Shown here piece by piece: positions 16,259 through 24,092 of a DNA stretch of 26,533 nt. A program made the translations under genes and the position numbers. The number at the start of each line of letters is the position of its first letter. Positions within the stretch are counted from its first letter, which is position 1. The stretch spans positions 1 to 26,533 of the forward strand of contig DJXW01000022.1 in NCBI GenBank assembly GCA_002449845.1, written 5' to 3'. The notes beneath the pieces were generated by a model. The model was not told the origin of the DNA and ran no database searches. It worked only from the letters and a program-made list of their open reading frames with translations. The stretch is from Prevotella sp. UBA6994. GTDB lineage: Bacteria > Bacteroidota > Bacteroidia > Bacteroidales > Bacteroidaceae.

Positions 16259-19200
16259 TTAGAAGTTTAATGTCAAACCTAAAGAAAAACGCCTTGAACG
16301 GGGAGTCTGCGAAGAGTCCATTGCCAAGTCGGTAATGCCGCTTGGTAATGTTACCTCTGGGTCTTGTCCCGTATAACTACTGAAAGTGAAGAGGTCGTAG
16401 CCTGTGACGAACATGCTTACGCTGTTCATGCCAAGGCTCTTGCAGAACTTCTTGGGGAAGCTGTAGCTGAGCGACAGGGTCTTCAAGCGAAGGAACGAGC
16501 AGTTTTCCACGAAACGGTCGCTACCTAAATAGTTGAATCCCCATCCCCACAAAGCGCGTGGAATGTCGGTGTCGTCACCCTCGTTGCGCCAACGGCGAAG
16601 CACAGCCGTACTCTGGTTGTCTGAGCCACGCATAGACTCTGCGTTCATGCGGGCAGAGTTGATGATCTTCTGTCCTAAGCGGTAGTGCATGAACACGGTC
16701 ATGGTCAGACTCTTGTATTTCAGTGTAAAACCGCCACCACCACTGATGATGGGGTTGCTGTTGCCCAAGTACACGATGTCGTTCTTGTCAATCTTTCCGT
16801 CGTGGTTGATGTCTTCATACTTCGCATCGCCAGGGTAACAAACGTATGTGCCGTTGGTCATCACGATGGGCTTGCCTTGCAAGTCGTACATGATATTTCC
16901 CTCAGCATCTTTGCCGTAAGTGTCTTCCGTGTTTTGGTAAACACCCTTGTATCTGTATCCGAAGAACGAACCTACTGCCGTTCCTGCAATGACACGCTTG
17001 GCATATTCACCATTGTTAAAGGTGTATTCTTCCGTAGCTTGGTTTTCGGGCAACTCAATAATGGTGTTGATGTTGCGGTTTACGTTCCAGTTGACGGAGA
17101 AGTTCCAATCCTTGGTCTTCAATACGTTGTAATCAATACGGAACTCCCATCCCTTGTTTTCCAAGCGACCAGAATTGAACCAGTTCAGTTTCACCACGCC
17201 GCTTGAAGGAGCGTAACCCACGTATGAAGGAACGGAATAGTTTCTCTGTAACAGGTCCTTGGTCTTCTTGCGATAGTAGTCGAAAGTGGCAGTCAACTTA
17301 CCATCCCACAGGGTGATGTCTGTACCGATGTCAAACTCGGTAGATGTCTCCCATTTCAACTTGTTCAATTGCATCTTGTTGGCGGTAATGGCACTTGCGT
17401 CCATATATGTACCGATAGAAGCGTATGTTCCCACGTAGGGAGAAGTGCCGGAGGGAGCGTTTCCGCTCATACCGTAGCTGGCACGGATTTTCCATTGCGA
17501 AAGCCATTCGTTGCTCCATTTCATGAAAGGCTCGTCAGCCACCTGCCAACTGGCTCCGATAGAGGGGAAGAATCCCCAACGGTTGTCCTTGCCCAATGAC
17601 GACTTACCCTCATAGTTGGCTGTTCCGTTGATGGTGTAGCGGTCTAAGAAAGTATAAACGATAGAACCGATTCCTGAAAGGGTACGGCCTTCTGACGTTC
17701 CTGAGCCTTGCGAGAGCAGTGCACCACCACCTGAACCTGGGTCGGATATGGAGGATGAAGCCACGTTGTAACGCACGGCAGAATAGTTGGAACTACGGTT
17801 TTGGGCAGTACGCCACAGAACGGTAGCTGTCAACTGGTGTTTCTTATCAAGCCACTCGTTGGTGTACATCAACTTGTTCTCGGTCTGCAGCGAGAAGGTA
17901 TTGGTGTAAGCGTCACTTGCTTGGTTGGCGTAGATGTTGTCGGTTGTAACGCCCGTAGCCGTTTGTGGCAAAAACTTATTGGTCTTGTTGGTCGTGAAGC
18001 GCATAGACACATATCCACGATAGGTGAGATGTTCCGTTGCGTAATACGATGCACGAACCGTAATCTTCTGTTCTTTGGAGTGCAACTTACTGAAACTCTC
18101 GTCTGCCATGATAATGGGGTGGAAGTTCTTGGAGCCAGTGAAAGCACCTTGAAACTCCTCAGCGTTCTGACGGGTAAAATACGTGCCAGTCATTTCTCCC
18201 GTAGCATCATTGATATAGTAAGGACTCTTGTTAGGCATCTTGCGCATAGCTTCCGAACGAACGTTGTCCACCCAAGGAGCGTCTTTCTTCGTATCGGTAT
18301 AAGAATACTCTGCGTTCACGCGCAACTTCTCGGAGAATTTATAACCAATGTCGAGTGAAGTGGTCAAACGACCCAAACCCGTGCCTTTCGTAGTACCGCC
18401 TTCATTGGTATAGGCAAGAGAGAAACGATAGGTAGCACGCTCTCCACCTCCCGACATGGCAAATGAGTTGTCGGTGGTGAACGCATTCTTTGTGATGTAG
18501 TCGAGCCAATTCACGTTTTGGTTGTATTCGTCGAAGTATCGCCATTCCTGGTTGTAGTTGATTTCGGGCGTATCAAACAAGTATTCCAATAATGCACTTT
18601 GTCCTGCCAAGCCACGAGCATTGGCTGAGTTCCAGATAGCATCCTGGATGAATGCCACGTATTCGTTTCCGTTCAGCATCGGCATTGACTTGGGCTCAAT
18701 CTTCAATGAGTTCTTGGTAGAGAAGGTGAAGTTGGTCTTACCCATTGCACCTTTTTTCTTGGTTATCAACAACACTCCGTTGGCTCCAGCCGTACCGTAC
18801 ACGGCGGTAGATGCTGCGTCTTTCAACACCTCAATCGACTCAATATCGTTGGGATTCAAGTTCAACATCTGAGCGAAGTCTTCTTGCGAAGCGGTATTGA
18901 AGTCAAACGAGTCGTCAATGTCGGTATTATAGGGAACACCGTCGATGACAATGAGAGGGTCTGCGTTAGAGTTCAGCGTGGCAGTACCACGAATGCGGAT
19001 GCTGCTCTTGGCACCAGGGTCGCCGGCTGCGATGATGTCCACACCACCCAATTGTCCTTGCAATGCCTCTTCGATTGAGGTAACGGGAGTATTGGCGGTG
19101 ATGGCATTCATGTCAATCTTCTGTGTGGCGAATGCCAGCTGTCGTTGAGTGACACCCATCTCATTGCGGTCTCCGCCCCTGCGAGCCTTCACTTCCACTT

Positions 19201-19531
19201 CCTGAATCTGGCGGGCATCGTTTTCCATCGTTACGTCGAGGGTGGTCTGTCCCGTATATTTGAAACGCTGGGTCTTCATTCCGATATATGAGAAAACCAA
19301 CGTCAGTTCTTTTTCTCCCTCGGGTACTTTCAGAGAATACTTACCGTTGAAGTCTGTCGTAACACCCGTTACGATACGGTTCTGGCTGTTCTGGAACGTT
19401 ACGTTTACGCCAATGCAAGGCTCCTCGGCTCCTGCAAACATCTCGTAAACCGTACCCGTCACCGTGTTCTGCGCCATGGCACTCATAGCAAACAGACAGA
19501 ACATCAGACTGATATATATTTTATGTTTCAT
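16259..19531 (-). CDS. susC: SusC/RagA-family TonB-linked outer-membrane transporter (first pair)
   Basis: About 1090 aa. I prefer the start MKHKIYISLMFCLFA (19531), because it gives a clean signal peptide ending SAMA before QN. The ATG at 19561 adds ten residues and lies 2 nt after the preceding stop. Domains: carboxypeptidase-like regulatory domain (~25-110; DFNGKYSLKVPEG, VFSYIGMKTQ), plug (~140-265; SIRIRGTATLNSNADPLIV, IDGVPY, IESIEVLKDAASTAVYG, GANGVLLITKKKG), and a barrel of ~800 residues ending RRFSLGLTLNF. All SusC signatures are present, so this is an orthodox member. It is the second gene of the operon, after the four-FAS1 lipoprotein, and pairs with the SusD 22 nt downstream. It imports an unknown oligomeric ligand by TonB. 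Confidence 0.95.
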   Translation of the reverse strand: MKHKIYISLMFCLFAMSAMAQNTVTGTVYEMFAGAEEPCIGVNVTFQNSQNRIVTGVTTDFNGKYSLKVPEGEKELTLVFSYIGMKTQRFKYTGQTTLDVTMENDARQIQEVEVKARRGGDRNEMGVTQRQLAFATQKIDMNAITANTPVTSIEEALQGQLGGVDIIAAGDPGAKSSIRIRGTATLNSNADPLIVIDGVPYNTDIDDSFDFNTASQEDFAQMLNLNPNDIESIEVLKDAASTAVYGTAGANGVLLITKKKGAMGKTNFTFSTKNSLKIEPKSMPMLNGNEYVAFIQDAIWNSANARGLAGQSALLEYLFDTPEINYNQEWRYFDEYNQNVNWLDYITKNAFTTDNSFAMSGGGERATYRFSLAYTNEGGTTKGTGLGRLTTSLDIGYKFSEKLRVNAEYSYTDTKKDAPWVDNVRSEAMRKMPNKSPYYINDATGEMTGTYFTRQNAEEFQGAFTGSKNFHPIIMADESFSKLHSKEQKITVRASYYATEHLTYRGYVSMRFTTNKTNKFLPQTATGVTTDNIYANQASDAYTNTFSLQTENKLMYTNEWLDKKHQLTATVLWRTAQNRSSNYSAVRYNVASSSISDPGSGGGALLSQGSGTSEGRTLSGIGSIVYTFLDRYTINGTANYEGKSSLGKDNRWGFFPSIGASWQVADEPFMKWSNEWLSQWKIRASYGMSGNAPSGTSPYVGTYASIGTYMDASAITANKMQLNKLKWETSTEFDIGTDITLWDGKLTATFDYYRKKTKDLLQRNYSVPSYVGYAPSSGVVKLNWFNSGRLENKGWEFRIDYNVLKTKDWNFSVNWNVNRNINTIIELPENQATEEYTFNNGEYAKRVIAGTAVGSFFGYRYKGVYQNTEDTYGKDAEGNIMYDLQGKPIVMTNGTYVCYPGDAKYEDINHDGKIDKNDIVYLGNSNPIISGGGGFTLKYKSLTMTVFMHYRLGQKIINSARMNAESMRGSDNQSTAVLRRWRNEGDDTDIPRALWGWGFNYLGSDRFVENCSFLRLKTLSLSYSFPKKFCKSLGMNSVSMFVTGYDLFTFSSYTGQDPEVTLPSGITDLAMDSSQTPRSRRFSLGLTLNF

Positions 19532-19563
19532 CTTTATTCTATATATTATATAATGTGTCATGG

Positions 19564-21936
19564 TTAGAATATGTCTTCTATGAAATGGGCAGCACCGTCT
19601 TCATAGACAAAGGGGAAATAGTCGTAGTCGGGTGTGACATATACACGACTGCTTGTAATGCCCGTCTTGTGGTCAGTGGTGGCAACGCTCAGGCGTGCTC
19701 CGTCATCATATACGTTCAGGCGCGATTGCAAGATGTTGTTGCTTGCGTCTTGCGACTGCTGATAGGTGAGCAGACCGCCTTGCGAAGCGGTATCTTCTCC
19801 CCATCCCACGTAAGGATAGTTGGTAATGACGGCGGTAGAGAGCGGCACGAAGTATTGTGAGAGGTAGTATTGCAACTTCTCCTCGTCGGTCACGGTCACG
19901 TAGTCGAAGAAGTTTTCGCTTCCCACGGTAGCACCCTCAGCCACGATTCCTGGTATGCGTCCGTCGATGATACCTTGTTCTATGGCACGTGTCACGGGGA
20001 TAAACATCAGACTGCTCTCTGCCATGATGTTGATCGTCTGAGAGGATGTGACAAACATGCCAGCCTTGTTCAAGAGATTGATCCATCCGTAGAAGTCGGT
20101 GGACGTGTCGTTGCGCAATCCCCACATCTGACGGATGAGGTATTTGTCGTTGATGTTGTTGTAGTTACCCTCAAACAAGAGGTTTTTGTAGCTGTACGCA
20201 TGACCGTTTGCCCATCCGTTGACATCGCCACGATAGTCGAGTGGCGTGAATGGTGCAAACACATCATCCTCCGTGGTGGTGTTGCCAGCGTATTTCAGCA
20301 GTTCGTTGTGTTTGATGCAATTGGTGATTTTTCCGTTCTTCACGTACCAGTACATGCTCATGTCGGGCGACAGGGTGCGGAATACCGCCTTGCCACTCGT
20401 GGGCAATACGGTATTGCCATCGGTGGGAGCCACTACGTGAGTGTAGATGTAGCTCTGTGTGTTGGCACCCGACATACCGTTGGGTTGAGCTGTTGAGATT
20501 AGTCTGCCACTCTCGTTCACGGTAATACCTGCGTTGTTCATCAACTGGTCGTTGTCTGGATAAAGCATGATGTAGTTCACGGCATCTTGGCAAAGGGTTG
20601 ACTGCATTCCAGAGTTAGACAACATCGTTTGGAAGGTGCTGTATTTCTTGTATTGGTAGGCAGGACCCGTCACAGAGTTGAACATGGCTGGTGGGGTGAG
20701 CACTGCACATCCGTATAGTACTCCGTTGGAGCAGATCACGCGGTCTTCTTGCGGCACTTCACTGGTATTGAACTTGATGGGTTGTGCTTCTGAGTCAAGG
20801 ATTACGCCTTTCTCTATCTCCTCTGGGAAGACGATGCTCTGGCTATAGATGCAGTGATGGAGCAGGGTAGATACCAACGAAGGCGACACAGAGTCGAGCA
20901 CCTGGTAACCTCCCACCTTCCAGTAATCCTCGAAGAAGTCTTGCAAGGCATTGTCGGTAGGAGCGAAGATGCTATAGGCATTGTAGGCAAGTTGTGTCAC
21001 CTGTCGGTAGTTGCTCACGGGCCATTCGCTGGCGATGGGCGGGAGCGTTACACCCGTTGCGGCATCGCTGAAAGCCACTTGGTACAAGTCGGTGCCGTTG
21101 CCATAGTTCAATGTCAAGTCCTCGTCCTTGGTGTAAGTCCTGAACGAGTCGTAGAAAGCCAAGAACTTATTGTATTTCCCTGCGTTCTTCATCTCTTTGT
21201 AGATGGTTTCCAAGGGGCGCAGCACACGGTCTATCTTGTATATATAGCCATTTTTGGCAATGGTCTCATATTCCAGTACAGAGGCATTGGAGACATTGAA
21301 TCCCCCGTCTCCCTTCCATCCCGTTTCAGGATAGAAATACTCGTAGTTGCCCTTTGCATCTATGCCTTTTGTCCTAAACATCAGGTGCGAATAGACGGGC
21401 AGGTAGCGTTCCAAGTGATACACGCTCACGTCGTACGAGGAAGAGTCGGTCACGTTATGCTCCACGCTGATGGGGTCTTGGCTCTTCGTGCGGAATTTGT
21501 AATAGAGTCCTGCATTGACAAGTTTCTCCTCCTCGGTGGCACCGTCACCTTCCTGTGGGCGGAAGTTCACCAGTTTGTTCTTGTCGAAAGAGTAGTAAAG
21601 GATGTGGAATCCAATCAGTTTTTTGATCTCCTCCGTAGAGAGTTCCTCAATAGAGGACTTGCCGTAGTTTTGGCTGATGTAAGTTGTCATTGCCTCGTCG
21701 TTGGGAGCCATGACGGTGAGGATGGATTTTCCGTTGAGGATAGGCTGGTATCCCGCCAAGTCCACTCCTTTCAGGAAGATGCCATACTCGCCACTGCTTG
21801 CCAGCTCCTCGTAGATAGAACCTCGTATCCAACTGGGAGTCTCGAAGTACTTATCCATGTCAGAGCAAGACGAAAGGGCAAAAGAACATGCCAAAAATGC
21901 GGCCATTGTCTTTTTTGAAAGTCTTGGTCTTTTCAT
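19564..21936 (-). CDS. Large FAS1 (fasciclin) repeat lipoprotein, first gene of the operon
   Basis: A 790-aa lipoprotein with lipobox ALSSC near residue 24, then SDMDKYFE. I count four FAS1-like units: ~35-240 (SILTVMAPNDEAM, LIGFHILYY, GYIYKIDRVLRPLETI), ~245-440 (YSIFAPTDNAL, LLHHCIYSQ, NGVLYGCAVLTPP), ~445-640 (YIMLYPDNDQLM, IYTHVVAP) and ~640-790 (SLMFIPVTRAI, LQYYLSQYFVP). The latter two are divergent. FAS1 modules mediate adhesion or bind ligands; some are found in Bacteroidota nutrient-uptake loci. It is unusual for such a gene to precede susC rather than follow susD. It follows the candidate promoter by about 70 nt and the gap to SusC is 32 nt. No catalytic motif is visible. Confidence 0.88.
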   Translation of the reverse strand: MKRPRLSKKTMAAFLACSFALSSCSDMDKYFETPSWIRGSIYEELASSGEYGIFLKGVDLAGYQPILNGKSILTVMAPNDEAMTTYISQNYGKSSIEELSTEEIKKLIGFHILYYSFDKNKLVNFRPQEGDGATEEEKLVNAGLYYKFRTKSQDPISVEHNVTDSSSYDVSVYHLERYLPVYSHLMFRTKGIDAKGNYEYFYPETGWKGDGGFNVSNASVLEYETIAKNGYIYKIDRVLRPLETIYKEMKNAGKYNKFLAFYDSFRTYTKDEDLTLNYGNGTDLYQVAFSDAATGVTLPPIASEWPVSNYRQVTQLAYNAYSIFAPTDNALQDFFEDYWKVGGYQVLDSVSPSLVSTLLHHCIYSQSIVFPEEIEKGVILDSEAQPIKFNTSEVPQEDRVICSNGVLYGCAVLTPPAMFNSVTGPAYQYKKYSTFQTMLSNSGMQSTLCQDAVNYIMLYPDNDQLMNNAGITVNESGRLISTAQPNGMSGANTQSYIYTHVVAPTDGNTVLPTSGKAVFRTLSPDMSMYWYVKNGKITNCIKHNELLKYAGNTTTEDDVFAPFTPLDYRGDVNGWANGHAYSYKNLLFEGNYNNINDKYLIRQMWGLRNDTSTDFYGWINLLNKAGMFVTSSQTINIMAESSLMFIPVTRAIEQGIIDGRIPGIVAEGATVGSENFFDYVTVTDEEKLQYYLSQYFVPLSTAVITNYPYVGWGEDTASQGGLLTYQQSQDASNNILQSRLNVYDDGARLSVATTDHKTGITSSRVYVTPDYDYFPFVYEDGAAHFIEDIF

Positions 21937-22001
21937 ATATGTTTTGTAAATAGTTGTTTGCCAATATTTGTTTCGGCTGAAGATTGTTGTTTTAAGAGTT
22001 T

Positions 22002-22021
22002 GTAAATTTATGCAAATTTAC
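22002..22021 (-). promoter_or_regulatory. Candidate operon promoter inside a perfect palindrome
   Basis: The 20-bp sequence GTAAATTT-ATGC-AAATTTAC is a perfect 8-bp inverted repeat around four bases. On the minus strand, TAAATTTG (22013-22020) inside it fits the Bacteroidota -7 consensus TAnnTTTG, and transcription would start ~70 nt before the ATG at 21936. A CAA (TTG on the minus strand) at 22037-22039 is a possible -33, but the spacing is shorter than usual. A dimeric regulator or RNA-polymerase blocking at this site is an inference. Confidence 0.4.
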
Positions 22022-22272
22022 TAAAAATATAGGAAACAAGATGCACGTTGTGGAAAAATTATACAATTATAACATTTTTAACACTTGCAGGATTTTCCTG
22101 AATTCAAATTAATAATGCAACGACTTTATCAATGTCATAGCTTACGCTACGGATATATCTCTTGTTGAAATCACCTGTAAGCCAGTGGTACGTGACAACT
22201 GCCGATCCTATTTTTCACCCAATATTTTTTAAAAGGTATAGGAGAAGTGATACATTTTTCGCAAATTTGTTG

Positions 22273-22280
22273 TATCTTTG
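22273..22280 (+). promoter_or_regulatory. Candidate -7 promoter box (TATCTTTG) of the toxin-antitoxin operon
   Basis: TATCTTTG matches TAnnTTTG and lies 27 bp before the ATG at 22308, giving a short ~20-nt leader. The -33 element is not obvious, though a T-run lies at 22254-22258. The box argues against the TTG start at 22278, which would lie inside it. Confidence 0.6.
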
Positions 22281-22307
22281 TCACCAGATTATAAAACGAA
22301 GACGATT

Positions 22308-22577
22308 ATGATAGGAACTGCAACACCAAAGGTAAGTCTAGACACGTTCACGCTGACCGTGCCGAAGGCCGATGTGAGCCTCTTCAAGTCGATTGCCAAG
22401 AAGATGGGCTGGAAGATTGAGCGCAAACGTGCGGCAAAGCCTCGTCTCTACGACCCTGAAACTGGCGACAGTCTGAACGATGCCACGATGAAAGTCATTG
22501 AGGATGCACGGAAAGGAAAGAATGTCATAGAGGTAGGCTCAATGGACGACTATCTGAAGTTGGTAAAAGACCTGTAA
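22308..22577 (+). CDS. Type II antitoxin, RelB/DinJ-like
   Basis: An 89-aa protein just upstream of a YafQ-like toxin. The N-terminus has a strand and helix (DTFTLTVPKADVSLFKSIAKKM) that could form a ribbon-helix-helix-like DNA-binding part. The C-terminus (LNDATMKVIEDARKGKNVIEV then DDYLKLVKDL) looks like the toxin-binding tail of RelB/DinJ antitoxins (ATL.AIEDAR.G and a final VEDLM.DL-like helix). The toxin gene starts 6 nt after its stop. The start at ATG 22308 is chosen over a TTG at 22278 because of the promoter box. It should neutralise the toxin and probably represses the operon, as is usual for the family. The match is by pattern only, so the exact family is less certain than the pairing. 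Confidence 0.72.
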   Translation: MIGTATPKVSLDTFTLTVPKADVSLFKSIAKKMGWKIERKRAAKPRLYDPETGDSLNDATMKVIEDARKGKNVIEVGSMDDYLKLVKDL

Positions 22578-22583
22578 CCGACG

Positions 22584-22889
22584 ATGGCAAAGTTCTCGCT
22601 GAAACTCACAAAGCGCTATCTGCGTGACCTGAAGCTGGCTCGCAAGCGCGGCATGGATGAAAGTCTGCTGAACGACATTATCGGAAAACTGCTTGACGAT
22701 GTGCCCCTGCCTGAGAAGAACCGTGACCACCAGTTGCATGGCGACTATGAAGGCTACCGTGAGTGCCATATCACTCCGAACTGGCTGCTCATCTATGTCA
22801 AGGATACCGACATCAAAATTATTTCACTCTCGCGAACAGGCACTCACTCTGATTTGTTTGACAAGAAGAACAAACTGAAAGCAAAATGA
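22584..22889 (+). CDS. YafQ-like type II toxin (RelE/ParE superfamily mRNA interferase)
   Basis: A 101-aa basic protein of usual size for ribosome-dependent RNases of this fold. Against E. coli YafQ (from memory), H49 (RDH), H62 (ECH), W67 (PNWLL), H88 (RTGTH) and F92 (DLF) match the catalytic or active-site residues H50, H63, W68, H87 and F91. D67 of YafQ, which contributes to activity, is replaced by N66 here (codon AAC), so reduced activity is possible. The C-terminal ten residues are a Lys-rich tail. It is co-transcribed with the antitoxin (6-nt gap). A clear terminator follows, so the pair forms a self-contained unit. Confidence 0.88.
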   Translation: MAKFSLKLTKRYLRDLKLARKRGMDESLLNDIIGKLLDDVPLPEKNRDHQLHGDYEGYRECHITPNWLLIYVKDTDIKIISLSRTGTHSDLFDKKNKLKAK

Positions 22890-22914
22890 GAGGATAGAAC
22901 GAAAAAACAATAAA

Positions 22915-22962
22915 CGGGAAGCCAAGGCCGACGGATTTCGGCTCGCTTCCCGCTTTTCTTTT
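22915..22962 (+). terminator. Intrinsic terminator of the toxin-antitoxin operon
   Basis: CGGGAAGC at 22915-22922 pairs with GCTTCCCG at 22945-22952, with a second inner stem (GGCCGA with TCGGCT, one wobble). It is followed by CTTTTCTTTT. It begins 26 bp after the toxin stop codon. Confidence 0.85.
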
Positions 22963-23041
22963 ATCAATGTGAATCAATTTTTCAACACTTTTCTTACATC
23001 GAATTCAGGTTAAGTAAGATTTTATCATATCATACTTTTCT

Positions 23042-24076
23042 TTAAAAATCTATTTTAAGTTGTTTATGGATATGATTGTTTCTACTTTGTACTATATACG
23101 GAGAATTGTTTATAAGTTCTTTAAAATCGTTATCTGTTTTATATAGAAAATGATCTTTAGCGTACTGTAATTCAAATAATAATTTATAAATCTCATTTTG
23201 TGCCTTAAAAATATGGTCAATACTAATATTTTGTGGAATAGTTGAATTTGAGTCTAAATAACCAGCAAGGTATTTTTCTGATGGGTTGCCAATATTAAGA
23301 CGTTCACAAATCAACCATGCAACAGACTCTGCTTCAAATTCTTTTTCATTTTTTGTTAACGGTCTTACTTTCCACCAATCTTTCCCTGAAGGTGGCGGAA
23401 GATGTTTACACAAAAAATGCCCCAATTCATGCAAAATGGATGCATATTTAGCACCATTAGATAATGTTTCATTAACGCTTAACAAATAATGTGCCTTATA
23501 TTTAACTCTATGATTTTTATTAATGGGAATATCTATAACTTTGGGATTTTCAAGCAATCTTATCTGAGCTCCATAACTTGCTCCAGCTCTGAAGCTATCT
23601 GTATATGCAATTCCTAATACAGCAAGATTTTCAATCAAAAGATTTAGGTCCAAAGAATGTATCTCCTGCTTTGTATCATATTGATGTTTTATTTCTTCTA
23701 ATATATCATAGTCGGAAAGACTGTAATCATCTTTCTTTTCTGTGTCAGAAATGTCATAGAGATAACTAACGGGAGTGAAATTCAAAATAACTACAGGTCG
23801 TGCATTAGGTGCAATTTTTCGTCTGTACTTTCTTTCCCATTGTTCGGCAGTCAGGATAAATTGACAGGCAGGTCGTTGAATCTGTACCATCATAGCATTA
23901 AACGGAGCAAGTTGTTTAAACTTTTTACAAAAGTTCAACAATTCTCTATAATATCTACTGGTTCTGTATTCATAGATGTTTGCAAAAAGAGCATCAAGTT
24001 CATTTTTGACTTCGCTCTTGTCCATCTCTTTACTTTTTCTGATGTCTTCCCGATATTCTTTTGAATAGTCTTTCAT
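23042..24076 (-). CDS. ArdC-like / ImmA-IrrE-type zinc metallopeptidase in the hsd operon
   Basis: A 344-aa soluble protein. Residues ~216-220 are HELGH, the zinc-binding and catalytic HExxH of zincins. The next acidic helix, FEAESVAWLICERLNI at ~247-262, supplies the likely third ligand (Glu) and is characteristic of ImmA/IrrE and ArdC-type peptidases. The N-terminal part (~45-110: LAPFNAMMVQIQRP, LTAEQWERKYRRKIAPNARP, VVIL) resembles the ssDNA-binding half of ArdC antirestriction proteins (pattern match, not searched). It is 16 nt downstream of hsdM and last in the operon. Two roles are open: an antirestriction or regulatory partner of the restriction system, or a stress/phage-repressor protease. 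The gene is clearly more AT-rich than the toxin-antitoxin genes beside it, a sign of transfer. Confidence 0.78.
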   Translation of the reverse strand: MKDYSKEYREDIRKSKEMDKSEVKNELDALFANIYEYRTSRYYRELLNFCKKFKQLAPFNAMMVQIQRPACQFILTAEQWERKYRRKIAPNARPVVILNFTPVSYLYDISDTEKKDDYSLSDYDILEEIKHQYDTKQEIHSLDLNLLIENLAVLGIAYTDSFRAGASYGAQIRLLENPKVIDIPINKNHRVKYKAHYLLSVNETLSNGAKYASILHELGHFLCKHLPPPSGKDWWKVRPLTKNEKEFEAESVAWLICERLNIGNPSEKYLAGYLDSNSTIPQNISIDHIFKAQNEIYKLLFELQYAKDHFLYKTDNDFKELINNSPYIVQSRNNHIHKQLKIDF

Positions 24077-24092
24077 TGAATAAATAAAAACA

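Larger units (their letters stand above)
21937..22307. other. Divergent intergenic region between the SusCD/FAS1 operon and the toxin-antitoxin pair
   Basis: AT-rich 371-bp gap with no ORF of merit. It holds the candidate operon promoter/palindrome (22002-22021) and the TATCTTTG box of the antitoxin gene (22273-22280). Between about 22080 and 22250 I see nothing assignable. Confidence 0.6.

Noticed and set aside
20854..21918. 354-codon open frame on the plus strand
   Set aside because: It is the complement of the four-FAS1 lipoprotein; its translation has no recognisable domain, while the minus-strand frame is a clear lipoprotein.
22278..22307. TTG start extending the antitoxin by ten residues
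   Set aside because: The TTG lies within the likely -7 promoter box (TATCTTTG), and the ATG at 22308 begins the conserved part.
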